Shown here: positions 11,601 to 24,888 of the stretch, in pieces
Position numbering within the stretch: the stretch's first letter is position 1
How the letters are laid out: each line of letters begins with the position of its first letter
Assembly: GCA_024803745.1 (NCBI GenBank)
Contig: JANJXV010000016.1
Span: 40,157,001 to 40,221,000 of the forward strand
Length of the DNA stretch: 64,000 nucleotides
Source: Megascapheus bottae
Taxonomy: Eukaryota > Chordata > Mammalia > Rodentia > Geomyidae
Direction of reading: 5' to 3'
The notes under the pieces: model-generated
Databases searched by the model: none
What the model was told of the DNA's origin: nothing
The model's input: the letters and a program-made list of their open reading frames with translations, nothing else
Position numbers and translations under genes: made by a program

Positions 11601-11988
11601 AGAGAGAACAAGAGAGAGACAGAGACAGAAAGACCATGGCACAGCAAAAATAAAAACAAATTTCCCAAGTTGTGAAAGTACAAACAGCAGCATAAGTACA
11701 TAGATAAAGAAAGAGTAGGAAAATGTGAAATACGGACAGGAGAAATGCTCAGTCCTAAGCTTAAATATTAAAGATAAAGAGAACAGAATGAAAGTACATA
11801 GAAAGCATTGGGTCATGGCACATCAGAGAAACTGATTTCAATTATTAACAATATTCCATCTGAATGGAGGACAGGAGAATGCTTATCTCCAGTTAGCCAG
11901 CAAAGAGATGGAAATAGAGGCTTTGCTCTCTTGACATAGTGTCAGATGTGAACAAAAGGAAAAGGCCCAAAGTTTAAACTCCCGTACT

Positions 11989-11990
<2 letters not shown>

Positions 11991-12077
<87 letters not shown>

Positions 12078-12078
12078 A
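11991..12078. repeat. (CA)n(CG)n(CA)n microsatellite
   Basis: A long alternating purine-pyrimidine run: CA repeats, a CG core at about 12045-12055, then CA repeats again. Such tracts are the classic sequence type for left-handed Z-DNA. Confidence 0.97.
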
Positions 12079-13202
12079 GCTAACGGCTAGAAAATATCTT
12101 TAAAAATAGCCAAAGTATATGAATCATTGAGAAAGGACAGTAAAATATTAGATGGTTCTCAGCACTATCAGAAGAAGAGACTTGGCTAATTTTTAAATGG
12201 AGAAATAGAAAATATTTGTCAGAATGTAGTTTCATGCATTATTTCCTGTGTGTCATTGCTGAAACCTTTACAAAGCATAGCTAAAAATGGAGTGTGCAGA
12301 GATGTGCACACTCATTGGTGAGTACATTTATTTATATAATTTGAAGAGACTCATAGCTTGCTCTTAGTAGATATGAGAGTTTCCCTTAATAAATGGTTGA
12401 AGCAATGACAATATCATTAGAAGACAAAACACATTTTAACAATATATGTGGAGGAATACATACAGAAATTAACTTTAGCTACACTGTTCATTCCATTAAT
12501 CCAGGTGCATTATGTTGTTAGTAGCCTAAGAATATAGTGTGCAAAAGAGTACTATGCATATAATTTTGGACAAATGCATACCTACTGTACTAAGAATAAA
12601 ACAGCAATGACAGGATTTTATCATAACTTTATTATTAGGAAACTAATATTATATTACAGTGGAATGTATATATCTTAAGCATATATTCATGAATTTTGAC
12701 AAATGTATAATATATATTCATTCATACATATTCAAGTAACTATCAGCTCTATAAAATATAAAATCCATTATATCAGATTGTCCTCCTGCCTACATTCTGC
12801 TGGTCATCATTGCTTTTGTGACCACCATTTACATTTCCATGAATATAAATTGGCTTTTGCCCATTCTTGCATTTTATTCAAATTGAATTTTATAGAAATT
12901 TTGAGAAAAGTCTTTGTGACTACAGTATTATTTTTATTTTTGAAGATGGTTCACAGTAACTTATCCTTTAAAGTTGATTTATAAGAATATATTATGCATT
13001 TATGCTTCATTTAAGCATTATTTTGTTTTGTTATTTGGCAAAAGTTTGGAAAGTTCTGAATTAAAAAATTCTGAATTGACTGTAGAAGTCAGTCCAGCAT
13101 ATTTTCAAATTTCCTGTGCTAGGCACCTAGGAAGGAGGCTGCATTATAGATAATCACAATTTTATGACAAAATTAGAATGCATAGATGAAATAAGTTCTC
13201 TT
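12079..13202. other. Unique AT-rich DNA
   Basis: No gene is recognised. The open frame at 12703-12984 has no recognisable protein features. Short TA-rich stretches occur near 12640-12720. Confidence 0.45.
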
Positions 13203-13442
13203 ACTTTTTCTTTTTCTTCCTTTTTGGTGGGTCATGAGGCTTGAATCCGGGGTCTGGGTGCTGTCCCTGAGTCCTTCAGCTCAAGGCTAGTGCTCTACCA
13301 CTTCATCCACAGCGCTCCTTCTGGTATTCTAGTGGCTAATTTAAGGTAAGAGGCTCATGGACTTTCATGCCTGGGCTGGCTTTGAACCATGATCCTCGGA
13401 TCTCAGCCTCCTGAGTAGCTGGGATTACAGGTGTGAGCCACC
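13203..13442 (-). mobile_element. B1-based dimeric SINE, antisense, well preserved
   Basis: On the minus strand the left arm begins GGTGGCTCACACCTGTAATC and continues with the B1 core GCTGAGATCCGAGGATCATG. A spacer with TTAGCCACTAG leads to the right arm (AAGTGGTAGAGCACTAGCC, then GGGACAGCACCCAG). The T-rich end at 13203-13226 is the tail. This copy best shows the architecture of the family in this window. Confidence 0.88.
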
Positions 13443-13499
13443 TGTAACACAAAACTGAAGCATTATTCTCTCCCGTGTACTGTTAGATACCAAGAATCA

Positions 13500-13720
13500 G
13501 ACAAATATGTAAAATTGAAAGGACATTATAAGGCAGTATTTCTTAAGAATATCATTGTAAAGAAATGTGAAGAACTGGGAAATACGTTAATTGAAATCAT
13601 CCAGGCTCAGAGAGACAATGAATGCATGTTTTCTCTTGTATATAGGAGCTAGATTTAGCTTATAAACTTATAAATATACAAATATATACTGTATTTAAAT
13701 GTACTTAACTGAAATGAGGT
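13500..13720 (+). mobile_element. Decayed LINE-1 ORF2/3' UTR fragment (possible)
   Basis: The phrase GCATGTTTTCTCTTGTATAT with GGAGCTAGATT resembles the end of rodent LINE-1 ORF2 and the start of its 3' UTR. The following sequence to about 14050 could be decayed 3' UTR, which normally carries a G-rich purine tract. The match is by eye and tentative. Confidence 0.45.
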
Positions 13721-14092
13721 AGATTGAAGGGAGGAAACCACATAGTGTAATTTCTTTGAAAAGTAAAATCAAAGTTCAGCAAAATAAACATCAGGAAATG
13801 AGTACTTGAAAGTTGTGGGCTGGGGTCAAGGGGAAAGAGCAAATGAATGAAAATAGGAGGAGAATATAGGCAACAATCCAAGTATATCCTACAAAATGAA
13901 GAAGAGTAAGTTGGGTAGGGGAGGGATGGGTCAAAATATTGAAAGCAGTGACAATTACAAGATGCAGTATATTCATAAACTGATTTGTGGGATGACAACT
14001 CTTTGTACAGCCACTTAAAAACAGGAAGAAGAATATATTCATTAATCTTTGACAAACAGAAGGAAGAGAAGGGAAAGGAAGAATTGGAGGAT

Positions 14093-14153
14093 GAGGAGGA
14101 AGAGGAGGAGGAAGAAGAAGAAGGAGGAGGAGGAAGAGGAGGAGGAGGAGGAG

Positions 14154-14188
<35 letters not shown>

Positions 14189-14466
14189 GGAGGAGGAGGA
14201 GGAGGAGGAGGAGGAGAAGAAGAAGAAGAAGAAGAAGAAGAAGAAGAAGAAGAAGAAGAAGAAGAAGAAGAAGAAGAGGAGGAGGAGGAGGAGGAGGAGG
14301 AGGAGGAGGAGGAGGAGGAGGAGGAGGAGGAGGAGGAGGAGGAGGAGGAGGAGGAGGAGGAAGAGGAAGAGGAAGAAGAAGAAGAAGAAGAAGAAGAAGA
14401 AGAAGAAGAAGAAGAAGAAGAAGAAGAAGAAGAAAGAGGAGGAGGAGGAGAGGGAGGGGGGGAGAA
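14093..14466 (+). repeat. 374-nt uninterrupted polypurine (GGA)n/(GAA)n tract
   Basis: Every base on the plus strand from 14093 to 14466 is A or G. It runs in blocks: mainly GGA to about 14215, GAA to about 14275, GGA to about 14360, GAA to about 14432, then GGA again. Many long frames cross it (poly-Glu, poly-Arg, poly-Ser, poly-Leu) because no stop codon can arise; none is a gene. Long mirror-symmetric purine tracts can form triplex (H-) DNA. Confidence 0.98.
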
Positions 14467-17400
14467 TAAAGGAAGAAGAATACCAATCTGAAGATTCACA
14501 ATCATGCAGGAAAATTGAACTCAACATGTAAAAGTTATCACAAACCTTAAACAATTGCTGTTTGACACAGGAAAGGAAGATAGGTTTCCATGTTTGAGAG
14601 TCAAGCATCCAGTACACCTTAATAAACCCCAAAACTAAAAACACGTGATTCTCTCAAAGAACAGGAGAAGTATGTGACAAAATTCAGTATTTTTTCATGA
14701 TTCAAGAGAATCCAACAAAGAGAGAAAATTTCTTAACTACAGCTTGATGCAGCCTCAATGGTCTTGCATTTTCTTTAAAAAAAAAATAGTTTATTTTTGC
14801 CTTACTGCTTTGTTTTAGTTTTGTTTTGATTTTCATTTTATTTCATTTCAGTGAAAAACTATGAGAAAGCGGCGCATCTTTGCATAGAGCTCAAACAATG
14901 GAGAAGTAAACTGGAGAGATTTTCTCAGCATCACTGACTAGCACAGGGATTTTCATTTTGACCTTTCCATGCACACACACATGAATCCGACTCCAGCCAT
15001 CCCTCTCCCTCCCCTCCCCACCCCGCCATTTCCAAAGGAACCTCCACAAACTTCACTGTCCTTGTGGACACATGCTCAGGAAGCGTTCTGTCATCCTTCC
15101 CCCTGCTTTTCTGTCTGGGGCTCCAGCTCTTGCTTTTGAGTATTTCAATCCATGTTAATACCAAATGGACTCTTAACATAGCTACATCTTAGTCTTTTCA
15201 TAGAAGTAGCTTCCTGATTCTCTAGCTGCCAATTGAGAATTGAATGATTTCCTTTGAATTCATCTGTCATGGGAATTCTTCTGTAGATGAATACATGCTT
15301 TTCCATGAAATTATCGAACTGTGCTTTAGAATTAAACTTCAGCTTGACTTTGTGCATTATTAAATCATGGCCAATTCCTAAGAGTTCTTTTTTTCATTTA
15401 AATGTAAGATTATTATATGAATAATCTGAGAACTAGGTATGTTTCTTATTTATAGTTGCATGTGTGTATACGTGTGTTAAAGTGTAATATGTGACAAATT
15501 TCAAGACGATAAGAGCATCATTATGGTGAGTAGCTCCGTAGTTCTCTTTATTTTTGTCTCCTGTAGACATTGTTTACTCAAAGTCTGGACCTGGACCCAA
15601 TTATACATTTTGACCTTTACCCATGCCACCAAATCAGACGTAATGGGAAGGACTTTTAAGTGACCACAACAACTGTCTCCACTCTCACAGACACCCGGAC
15701 AATGAAATATATCTTGACAACTACCACAAACTCTAAATAACAGGAAGCATAGGCAACATTATTTTGACTTCAAATTTTACTTCTCACAGAACTCAAAACT
15801 GAAGGAATCTCTCAGAACTTCGCCGACATTTCTGCTCGCATTTACATAAAGAACAAGACGGCTCTGATGTGTTTGTCCCTTTTTATTACAACTCTGACAA
15901 TTGAGAAAATGAGGTCGTTTTCATGAATTGGTAAATTCTGGAGAACACGAAACCGATAGAATCAATGTTTAACCGCATAATATCACACAGCTGAAGTACG
16001 TTTAATAACTACTCTCCATTTTGTACATCTTAACTCTGAAAACATCTATGAGATAAAAATCAAGGAGTCATTTGGAAATGCTTAGAATTACACAAAGGAT
16101 GTTAGGTGTTTTTTTTCTTAATAACTACAATCTTGGTAAGGTGGCTTGTTTCCAACTGTTTAAATAGGAATCCATTTCATAGGAAGTAAACAGCAATCTA
16201 CCTGCGGTGAATTCATTTGGTGTTGTTTTACATTGCCATTTCCTCTAAATGAGCCAACATCTGCTCTTGTGAAGATCCAGGTGTGCAGTGAGTTGCTGAA
16301 TACCTGCTACTGCTGCCAGCAGAGTGGCATTTTTAATGAGGTCAACAAACCCAAATGTCAAATTGTGGATGAGATCTTATGTTCAAGGACTGCTCTTCTG
16401 TTGTCTAAAAGGGGCAAAATGAACTTTCATAATACTTTATGGAAAACTTGAACATGGCTTATGTGGAGCAGTTCTAAGTTCAATAAGTAATTGATAAATG
16501 GTGGCCTTTAATTTGAGGGTGACAAGTTACTTTCATGTTGGACTAAATAATTTCAGTTGCGTATGGAGCAATAAATTTCTGTGAAAGGTGTAAGCATGCA
16601 AATGTGTGCATGAAACGTTACTGGAAATGATTCAGAGTAAATGGCATAGACACTAACATTTCCACAGCATGTATATGTACGCACTATCGGTGTGTTTATT
16701 ATTAAAAGTAATTAAAAGGACTCATTCTGCTCTGTGATCCTGGCCACTCCCCATTCCAACATAGTAACTCTGGTGCTTGTCTTGCAAGCACGCCTTACTT
16801 TAAGAACTTAACTGTCCTTCAGCTTTTCTCTCTGTTAAGGTCTCTCTCAGTTGTTAAAAAGAAAAAAAACAAATACCGACTCTTTCTTGTCATTTCCATC
16901 TTACTCTTAAAATACCACATCTCAAAGGAGTCCCCTGACCTCCCTACAACTCCAGAGAGTTTGAACTACTTTGTCCCATCTGGCATTTTTCTTCAGTATT
17001 TATCAGAACTCTCTGGCTTCAGTGTAAGTACAAAGATTATCAAACCTTTCTCTTTCATTGTAGATGGGCTTAGCAGAGTACAAGTCATGTGACACCACAT
17101 AGACTGTGGAAAAATTTCTAAAAACTTTAACAAAGAAACAATGAAATTTATAAGACGTATAATGATACATGCAATAATATGTATACTATATAATGTGTGA
17201 TGAATGGGGCAACTCTGTGCTTTCTCAATATATACTCTTATGACTAGAATGTCTTTACCATTCAGCTCTATTCCAAAAAATGCTTAGTCTGACCGGCATA
17301 TTATTATTCTTCACAATTTATTTCCTAATTGTATTTGTATTAAGTAGAATTACTGCATTCAGTTTTACCTTTTTAATTTGTTTTTGCATCTCTCACTGTC

Positions 17401-17502
17401 ACACATAGCTGAGAGTAAGAACATTGTGTGTTTGGTAGTGTTAGACTGAGGACATTTTCCTGAGCTAGTGGAGCTATTGTACTGTATTCAATACAAGAGT
17501 AT
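14467..17502. other. Unique DNA without recognised gene
   Basis: This is one of the longest repeat-poor stretches. It includes a short inverted repeat (GATTATT and AATAATC, about 15408-15426) and a CpG-bearing patch at 15780-15870 that looks less decayed than its surroundings. No exon with convincing splice signals was found. Confidence 0.45.
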
Positions 17503-17538
17503 TACACACACACACACACACACACACCACACACACAG
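17503..17538. repeat. (CA)n microsatellite
   Basis: A short AC run with a single CC interruption at about 17528. Confidence 0.95.
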
Positions 17539-20024
17539 TATTGTTAGATAATTATTCTATAAACCGGGTGTTCTAGATACTTCCCTGAAACCTCAGAGGA
17601 GAGTAGGAGAGAGAAGGGGAAGTAGCTGTAAATTGGTCTAAAACATAGCTATTAGTAAAGCAAAAATGAATAAAAATAAAGAGCTCTCAAGAAGGGCAAG
17701 AGAAAAGAGTTTTAAGTAGATAGAGGTCAAGAATGTATATGTCATCTCTAAAAAGAAAAATGGGGTCAGCAAGTTAAATTGGCTGCAACCCCTCGAAAGC
17801 ATCATATTCAGTATGGAAAACACACAGCAGATTACTGATGAAAGGGTCTTTTATAGTTTTCTTTATATTGCCACTTTCTGCTGATACCACACTGGATATC
17901 TATGGCTAATGCAAAACATTTACTTACATTGACTCATGATCTTATGCATTTCTGATGTTAAATTGTAAGCCTGTTAGGCAAATGAAAGACAAGTTAATAT
18001 TTGAAAACAAATAACTCCAAAAATAATAACATTTTATGAGACCCAGTGTATTTAGAAACTACTTGAAATATCAGTTCAACCACATTTTTCCATAAGAATC
18101 TTGGTGTTTGGAAAAGCTAATAACTTTTCGATCTGATATACGAATATTATGAAGGTTCTTCTGAAGAAAGTAAGAGAAAACTAGTTTAGAATGGATTTCA
18201 ATTTAGAAAGCTTCAGAAACTGTTAGAAAAATAACTTTTCTAAGATGACCATTTAAATGGGGATTTTAGAAGAAAATCAGTAATGCAAGTCAATCTGATT
18301 TATGCTGTTCCTTTTACTTCTTTAATTATAGATCTCTTTATTGAGGCAACTCACAAATGTAACTATTTAAGACTTTGCACTAGCATAACACACCAGTCAT
18401 TAAAAATGTACATTTTAAGTCATAAAACTTTCCACCTAATAAAGTACTATAGACTCACTACATGGTAGGAAGTGTTCTGTTATGTATTGTTACTAAAATT
18501 AATGTATGTGTGTATATCGTCAGAAAAAAGAAGATTGGTTACTGTTATCGTCCCTCTTTAAAATGGTACATTTAAAAAAATGGGTTCTCATTGCATTCCC
18601 CGTATCCTGCAGAGGCCACTTGGAACATACTGGGCAAGCCACACATCCAGAGATAGACAAGATAAACAACCTCATGATGAGGTTTAGAAATAGATCTCGA
18701 TTACTCTCTCAGACCATTATGTCAGGGACAAGGTCCTGTGTGACCATCTGACTGACAGGGACTTACTGTCAAGGACGACATCATTATGGCAACAAAATAT
18801 TCAGCCTAGAGTACTAAAGCTTCAAGCCTTCTGAGGACAGATAACTACTATAGTGCCTACAGTATAAAAGATGTTCAATTAAGAGCTTTGAAAATTTATC
18901 CTGAGGTGTCCGAGTGTACTTCTATGGGAATAATCATATTGATGAGACACTGGGGCACCGTTTCATTCTAAGCTCAGTATCACATGGCTCATTCCTCACA
19001 CAGGTTGATGTCACCCTCATAAGCTCCCTAATACAACCCTAACGTTTCCATAAAGCATTGGACACAAGATAACTCAATTTAAATATAATATTCATATTCT
19101 AGTTCTCAAGCTAAACAATTGCTCAGCCTCCTAATTTTTAGACTTCTGGTCTTCCCATCAGTTTACATATTTGGACTGCCTGCTTTTATATGATTTAAAG
19201 AAAGTTCCACATTCTATGCAATTTGATAATTTCACTATTTTAATAGTCCCACAGAAAACCATGACACTCAGAAACACAAAAGATGTGGACTAGGAGGAAC
19301 CAAGAATGCAAGGATTCCCTGCATGTCTGTGGTGAAGAATTTAGAAGCCAATTTGAAGAGAGTATATATGCTGAAGGAGTGGCAATATATTAAAAGCATT
19401 TGGATATTGACAAAAATTATGCATTTTGATAGCAAATTATTACATAAGAACAGTGTACTCAGAGCCAGATGATTAATAATATAAAAATTTATAATTCACC
19501 CCAAAAGGTAACATATGTGACATAGCATAACATATATTCTCTTTTTCAATGGCTTACATCTGGCTATTTTTGTGTCTATTAAATAGAAGTACAAGCCTTG
19601 CCTGCTGGACCTGCTGTGCAGGAAATCCTGGCCAGCCGGCATCATTTTATTCCTGTTTTGCAACTATCTTTTTAAGTGTAAAGCATAGAAAGCATAAAAC
19701 CTGGACCTGACCAAACAAAAATGAACAAGCTTGTCACTTTGTTTGTTCCTATTCCTCATGTAGTGTAGAGACTACAAAGTATATTTGCAAAACCCCATTA
19801 AAACAATGTTAAATTCATTGGTGGACATGCCTATAACACCATAAATGAGTAAGAAAATAAACCTCCCTTTTGCATTCAAGTAGATGTGTGTGTTACAACT
19901 CTACCATAAAGAGAATGCTAAACAATCTGTTTCTTGAGCTGTTCCCCTAAGTGAATGATGGTGCATAGAAAGGAATGCTTCTTTCCTCAATGATTAGAAG
20001 TGAGAAGCTAGGACAGCATGTAGA
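17539..20024. other. Unique AT-rich DNA
   Basis: No gene or RNA is recognised. Around 18850-18890 the phrase AGTGCCTACAGTATAAAAGA followed by TGTTCAATTAA resembles the end of a MIR or L2 element, but weakly. Confidence 0.42.
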
Positions 20025-20038
20025 TCAACTCCTTTTCT

Positions 20039-20246
20039 TTTCTTTTCTTTTCTTTTACTTTCTACCAGTCCTGGGGTCTGAACTCAGGGCCTGAACACTG
20101 TCCTTGGGCTTCCTCATAGCTATTCCTCTACCACTTGAGCCACAGCACCACTTCCAGCTTTTTCTATGTATGTGATACTGAGGAATCAAACCTAGGTCTC
20201 TATCCATGCTAGGCAAGCATTCTACCACTAGGCCAAACCCTAGACC
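20039..20246 (-). mobile_element. IDL-Geo-type SINE, antisense, with TSD
   Basis: The CTTTT-repeat at the left edge is the tail on the minus strand. The right arm (complement of GGCCTGAACACTGTCC) and the ID-like left arm (complement of TGGCCTAGTGGTAGAATGC) follow. A 14-bp TSD (TCAACTCCTTTTCT) is present at 20025-20038 and 20247-20260. The tail is AAAAG-patterned rather than pure A. Confidence 0.88.
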
Positions 20247-20619
20247 TCAACTCCTTTTCTAATTGCTGTTTTAAATAAAAATATAATTTTCATTAAACAT
20301 ACTCTTTATGTGTGTATATATTTATTTATCAAATTGATTATAATAAAATAATTTAATAAGATAATACAAATACTATCTTCTGTGAAATTTTGGAGTTCAT
20401 GGTGATTTGCATTCCAGAATTTTTAATGAGAGCAACCAGATGTATCTTCTAAAATATTTCTCTGCTTGGTATGTGAAGATAAGGAAGATACTATTTTGAG
20501 ACCAAACAGACAAAAGAAAAGCTTGCGAGACACCTAGCTGGGTGCAGTGGGCAGGGATTAAGGCTAATAACTGAGTCAAGTTATAAGATAAAAAATAAAC
20601 ATACAAAGATCAATCGCAT

Positions 20620-21110
20620 TATTTTAAACATGAGTAATAGACCAGCTGAAAGGATAAGAAATCTATTCCATCTACAATAGCATGAGAATGAGTAAGATAC
20701 TTAACGAATAAATTTAGCTAAGGAAATGAAAGACTTGAATGTTGCAAACGATGAAAGACTGATGAAACAAATTTAAGTATATACCAGAAATGAAAAGAAA
20801 TCCTTTGCCCACTGATTGAAAGAATTAAAATTGTTATGTGATACTGCTCACACTTATTAACATAGTCAGTGCAGCTCTTCCCAAAATGCCAAGAGTTTTT
20901 TTTTTTTACAGAAATACAAAGAAAATCCTAAATGACAAAGAGAAATTCTAAATACCCCAAGGATTTAGTGGGGGAAAGGAACCTAACTAGAGATATTACA
21001 CTTCCTGATATCATAGTACATTATACAACTTTAGTAATTAAAATAAGATGATGTTGATATTAAAATAGACAATGGAACTAAAATTATTTTTTCAGCAGTT
21101 GAATTTCATG
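20620..21110 (+). mobile_element. Decayed LINE-1 ORF2 fragment
   Basis: Recognisable LINE-1 order: AATGAAAGACTTGAATG, then a region equivalent to the codons for the CSW-type motif, ACAGAAATACAAAGAAAATCC, then GATATCATAGTACATTATAC (the LYYKA-like region). Many stops are present and both ends are undefined. It is a broken fragment without function. Confidence 0.55.
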
Positions 21111-22683
21111 AAAAGTAAAACATCATAGGGATGATTTTACCTATTGATTTACTAACTAAAACCGTTAATTTACTATTATGTCAGTTGGCTAGCAAGAACC
21201 CTAGTTTTCTTAATGTTAACATGTTTTTTGCATACAATTTATATAAAATACAATTTCTGCAATAATAATTTTGCCTGTATAAAGGGAAACTATCTCCATA
21301 AATGGAAGGTCTAAATTAACTAACTGTGATGCTAATTATGTAAATATAAGTTTAAATACATGTGATAATAAAAGTTTTTCGAGGTATGTAGACCTGACAA
21401 ATGAGGCTCTAATTAAATCAGTATTATCTTTTTGTAATATACTTCCAGAATCTTTTTTAACTTAATTTTTACTGATATTAAGTAGTTGTACAAAAGTCTG
21501 TAAATCCATGAGTCAAGTTATGAATACAATGCTTATTTGTCAATACCACTCCTCCCTTTGTTAGCCACCATTTTGCCTTTTCCATTCCTTAAAGAACAAA
21601 TAATTCTGATATTTATAGAAAGGACTGTAACACTGAAAACTCCATGTGTTTTGCAAATAAAAACCTGGTATAATCTTGTCTCCCCTTCCTAATTCCAAGA
21701 TGGCATGTATTAGTAACTTTTGAGAATTATGTGGGGGTAAATAGAATTGGAATGGCTAATAAGTAAGATTTCAAGCTCAATGCATGCAAGACCAATGTCT
21801 GAGACACTTGTCCAATAGCCCCTGAGTGAGCTCTTCCCCAGCAGCTCACAGAGTGAAAGCGTACTTCTCCATGGCCTCTCATCACTCAATTTAAACGAAT
21901 GTGTGCACCCACCCTTTTCAGAGGGAAACATGTGTGTTGGGAGGGGGGTATTGAAAACAATTTAAAATTACCCTGAAAAGAAAAAAATCCCAATGAATTT
22001 TTAATCAGGTAGTCTCCTTGAAATCAATAAACCCATCAGCATTCCTCACAGTTCCAAAGTACATACATTACATGAGATTGGGGAACTCATCTGAAAGCAA
22101 TGCATCAAATAAAGAGCGAGCTGTCGCTCTGTTTCACAGTTTTTTCCCTGCTGGTGAGGGAGGTTTCCCCCAAATTAGGGCAAGCTCTCAATCCTCCCTG
22201 GTGAGAACCTCTGACAATCAGAGATCGTGACTGTGAACCAAGTAAAAGGCATTTGGGAAATGAAGTTGGAGTCTGTATTTACACCAAGGTACTACCATTT
22301 GAACAAACATTAGTTTCCATGTTCCAGACGATGTGTGGGGTATGGATTTGCATATATTGGCATGATAGATGTTTATTATTGTTGTCGATGTCCCTTGTGC
22401 CCTGGCAGCACTGAAATGCCTTCAGGATTTATCTTTGTTGTCTTTTGGCTTCTATCATTATTGTTCCTTTGAGGAGGTCCTTCTTTGAAGTACAAATTTA
22501 GGTAAAAGAAGAGAGGGTCTTGTACATATTTCCTTGAAAGGACTAACAACCAAAGTGAAAATGTAATGGAACCGTGGATCCATCTTATTTTCTTGTCTGC
22601 ACCAGTTACAGGGATCTGCTCTAATTATTAAAGAGCATGTGGAGGTCAGGTATCTGTACAGAAAAGAGTTCAGATGTGCAAAC
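21111..22683. other. Unique DNA, possible old repeat near 21450-21560
   Basis: The phrase AAGTAGTTGTACAAAAG near 21480, followed by sequence ending CCACTCCTCCCTTTG, is related to the unclassified repeats at 3350 and 30010. No gene is seen; the open frames at 21710-21931 and 22018-22230 look random. An octamer-like ATTTGCATA lies near 22346. Confidence 0.4.
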
Positions 22684-22693
22684 ATCAATTCAA

Positions 22694-22886
22694 GGGGCCA
22701 AGAGTTTGTCCTAATGGTAGAATGCTTGCCTACCCTGCACAAAGACTCAGGTTTGATTCCTCGGTATCACATACATAGAAAAAAGCCAGAAGTGGTACTG
22801 AGGCTCAAGTGGTAGAGCTCTAGCCTTGAGAAAGTCCAAAGACAGTGCTCAGGCCCTGAGTTCAAGCCCAGGACTGGCAAAAACAA
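22694..22886 (+). mobile_element. IDL-Geo-type SINE with short TSD
   Basis: Both arms are present. The left-arm A box is mutated to TTGTCCTAATGG and the B box to GGTTTGATTCC, so the internal promoter is probably weak. The right arm ends GGACTGGCAAAAAC. A 10-bp TSD (ATCAATTCAA) flanks it at 22684-22693 and 22887-22896. Confidence 0.87.
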
Positions 22887-22929
22887 ATCAATTCAAAAGG
22901 GATCAATGACTCTAATGTACATGGAGAAA

Positions 22930-23800
22930 CAGGCATATTCTGTGACTATCTAAAGCCGACTCCAATAACTCAAGAGATAACAGCAACCCCTGAGGAGATT
23001 GCATGAAATTATAAAGATTAAGCATAGAAAATGATGCAACTTCCAGGGTGGAAAGTCAACTTGCAAGGAGAAATAAATCTTAATCTGCTATACATCTGAA
23101 ATGAAATTAGCATCCAGAATGCATAAAACACTCGAAATTCAATACCAAAAGTATAATCCAATCAATAAATGGGAAAATGAAGAGTTTTCTAGAGAAGAGA
23201 CACAAATGACCAGTAATACATTTTGAAACATGTTCAACATCTTTATCCATGGAAGAAATGCAAATCATAAGTACACTGAGATTCCAGTTCACATAAGTCA
23301 GAAACAAACAACCAATTCTGGAGTGGGAGGGAGCGTTCACAACTGCTGGTGGGAATGTAAATTTGCTCATCCAGTGTGGAAAAAGGAAATCGATTCTACT
23401 TTAGAAAACAGACTTGAAGTCGAAATCAATTCTATTCTAATTTTCTATTTTAGTTCTTTACAAAATTAAAAATAACACTACTAGAAGTATACAACAATTC
23501 TGCTCCTGGCTACATACCTGTAAGTCCATCTACAAATAGAGACACCCTCACCCCCATCTCCAGTGGTTCTATTGAGAACAGCCAGGTGATAGATTTAGCC
23601 TAATGCTTTATGAACCACCAATCCTTCAGTGTGTGGCACACATTCACAGCATGATGCCATCTCACTATGAAAAGAAATGAAATGTTGTTTGCGGGAAAAG
23701 GGATGGAAGTAAATAAAATTAAATTAAATAAGCCAGATTAAGAAAGGCTAGTGACAAAATTTTCTCTCAACTCTGAAAGGTCTAAAAGAAGAGAAAGAGT
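22930..23800 (+). mobile_element. Decayed LINE-1 3' ORF2 region
   Basis: The order of conserved pieces is that of the LINE-1 ORF2 C-terminal third: a region like the FSKED motif (GAGAAGAGACACAAATG), AATGCAAATCATAAGTAC, then AACTGCTGGTGGGAATGTAA (the HCWWDC-like region). The later segment to about 23790 includes AAATAAGCCAGATTAAGAAA. It has numerous stops and is much older than the copies at 9542 and 31275. Confidence 0.7.
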
Positions 23801-23939
23801 ATTACAGGGGAGGGAGATGTAAGAGACAGTCAGAGAGGGTGATGAGGGATGGATAAGTTCAAGCTGCATTATAGGCATGCATGTAAATGCCACAATGATG
23901 CCTATTCTTTTGTACTATTTAAATTATGCAAACACACTG

Positions 23940-24160
23940 TGAGGAGCGGGGCTTGAACTCAGAGCCCGGAAACCATCTCAGAGCTTTTTTGGTCAAGACT
24001 AGTACTATACGGCTTGATCTACACCTGCGCTTCTGGCTTTTGGTGGCGACCAGATAATATTCTGGTAGACATTTTTACCCAGACAGGCTTTGAATCATTA
24101 TCCTCAGGTCTCAGCCTCCTGAGCACCTAAAGAATATGAGCTTGAGGCATTAGTGTCTGA
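23940..24160 (-). mobile_element. B1-based dimeric SINE, antisense, decayed
   Basis: Right arm at the left (complement of TCTGAGTTCAAGCCCC), B1-like left arm at the right (complement of CAGGAGGCTGAGACCTGAGG). The tail is not clear. It is moderately diverged. Confidence 0.75.
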
Positions 24161-24888
24161 CACTAAAACATTTTTTCAACATGAATTCAAGTGTTGTTGG
24201 GTTCAAATCATGTCAGGGCCATTTCTTTTAGGTCATATCATCTTATAATGTACAAATGTAATGTTTACCTTGAAGCGTTTTCTGAGAAATAAAAATATAA
24301 TTTGTGTAAAAATTCAGCATGGCTTTTCATGACATAGTCAATATCTATTTTTATTGTCTTAGTTTGCTAAAGATTTAAGGGGCCACAGCAATTAAAATCC
24401 AGTAGTGATACAAATGGAAAAAAATAGTAAGAATCTAAGAATAATAACAACATTTTACAAGTCAATTCCCCATAGAATACCTATGTGATGGACTGGCCAA
24501 ATAAAGCAGAGTTTATTAATATCCAAACAAGCACACATACGTGTTTGTGTGCATTACACAAAAGAAAGTTTACTTTGTTCAATACTTCAGTTCTCCTTAG
24601 AACATAATTAACAAATGTCATGTTTCAATATCAGATCTCTGGAATTAGCAGAATATATTGCTTCACTGAAGATGAGGAAAATGTTTCATTTTTAGTATAT
24701 GGACAATGTTATATTATTGGTATATTAAAAGTAGGTTTCCTTAAGTCACTGTAGAAATATGTTAATAATATTCAAAGAGACAATGGAATGCATGACAGGG
24801 AACAGAAGTTATTTGAAGTAAGCAACATATTAAAGATGAAATCTTTAATATTATAATAAAAACAGTTCACAAAAGCAGATTGCTGTAA

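Noticed and set aside
13705..14644. Long open frames (poly-Ser, poly-Leu, poly-Glu, poly-Arg) of 160-266 codons on both strands
   Set aside because: They exist only because a pure purine tract cannot form stop codons. They overlap in many frames and have no start, splice or domain context.
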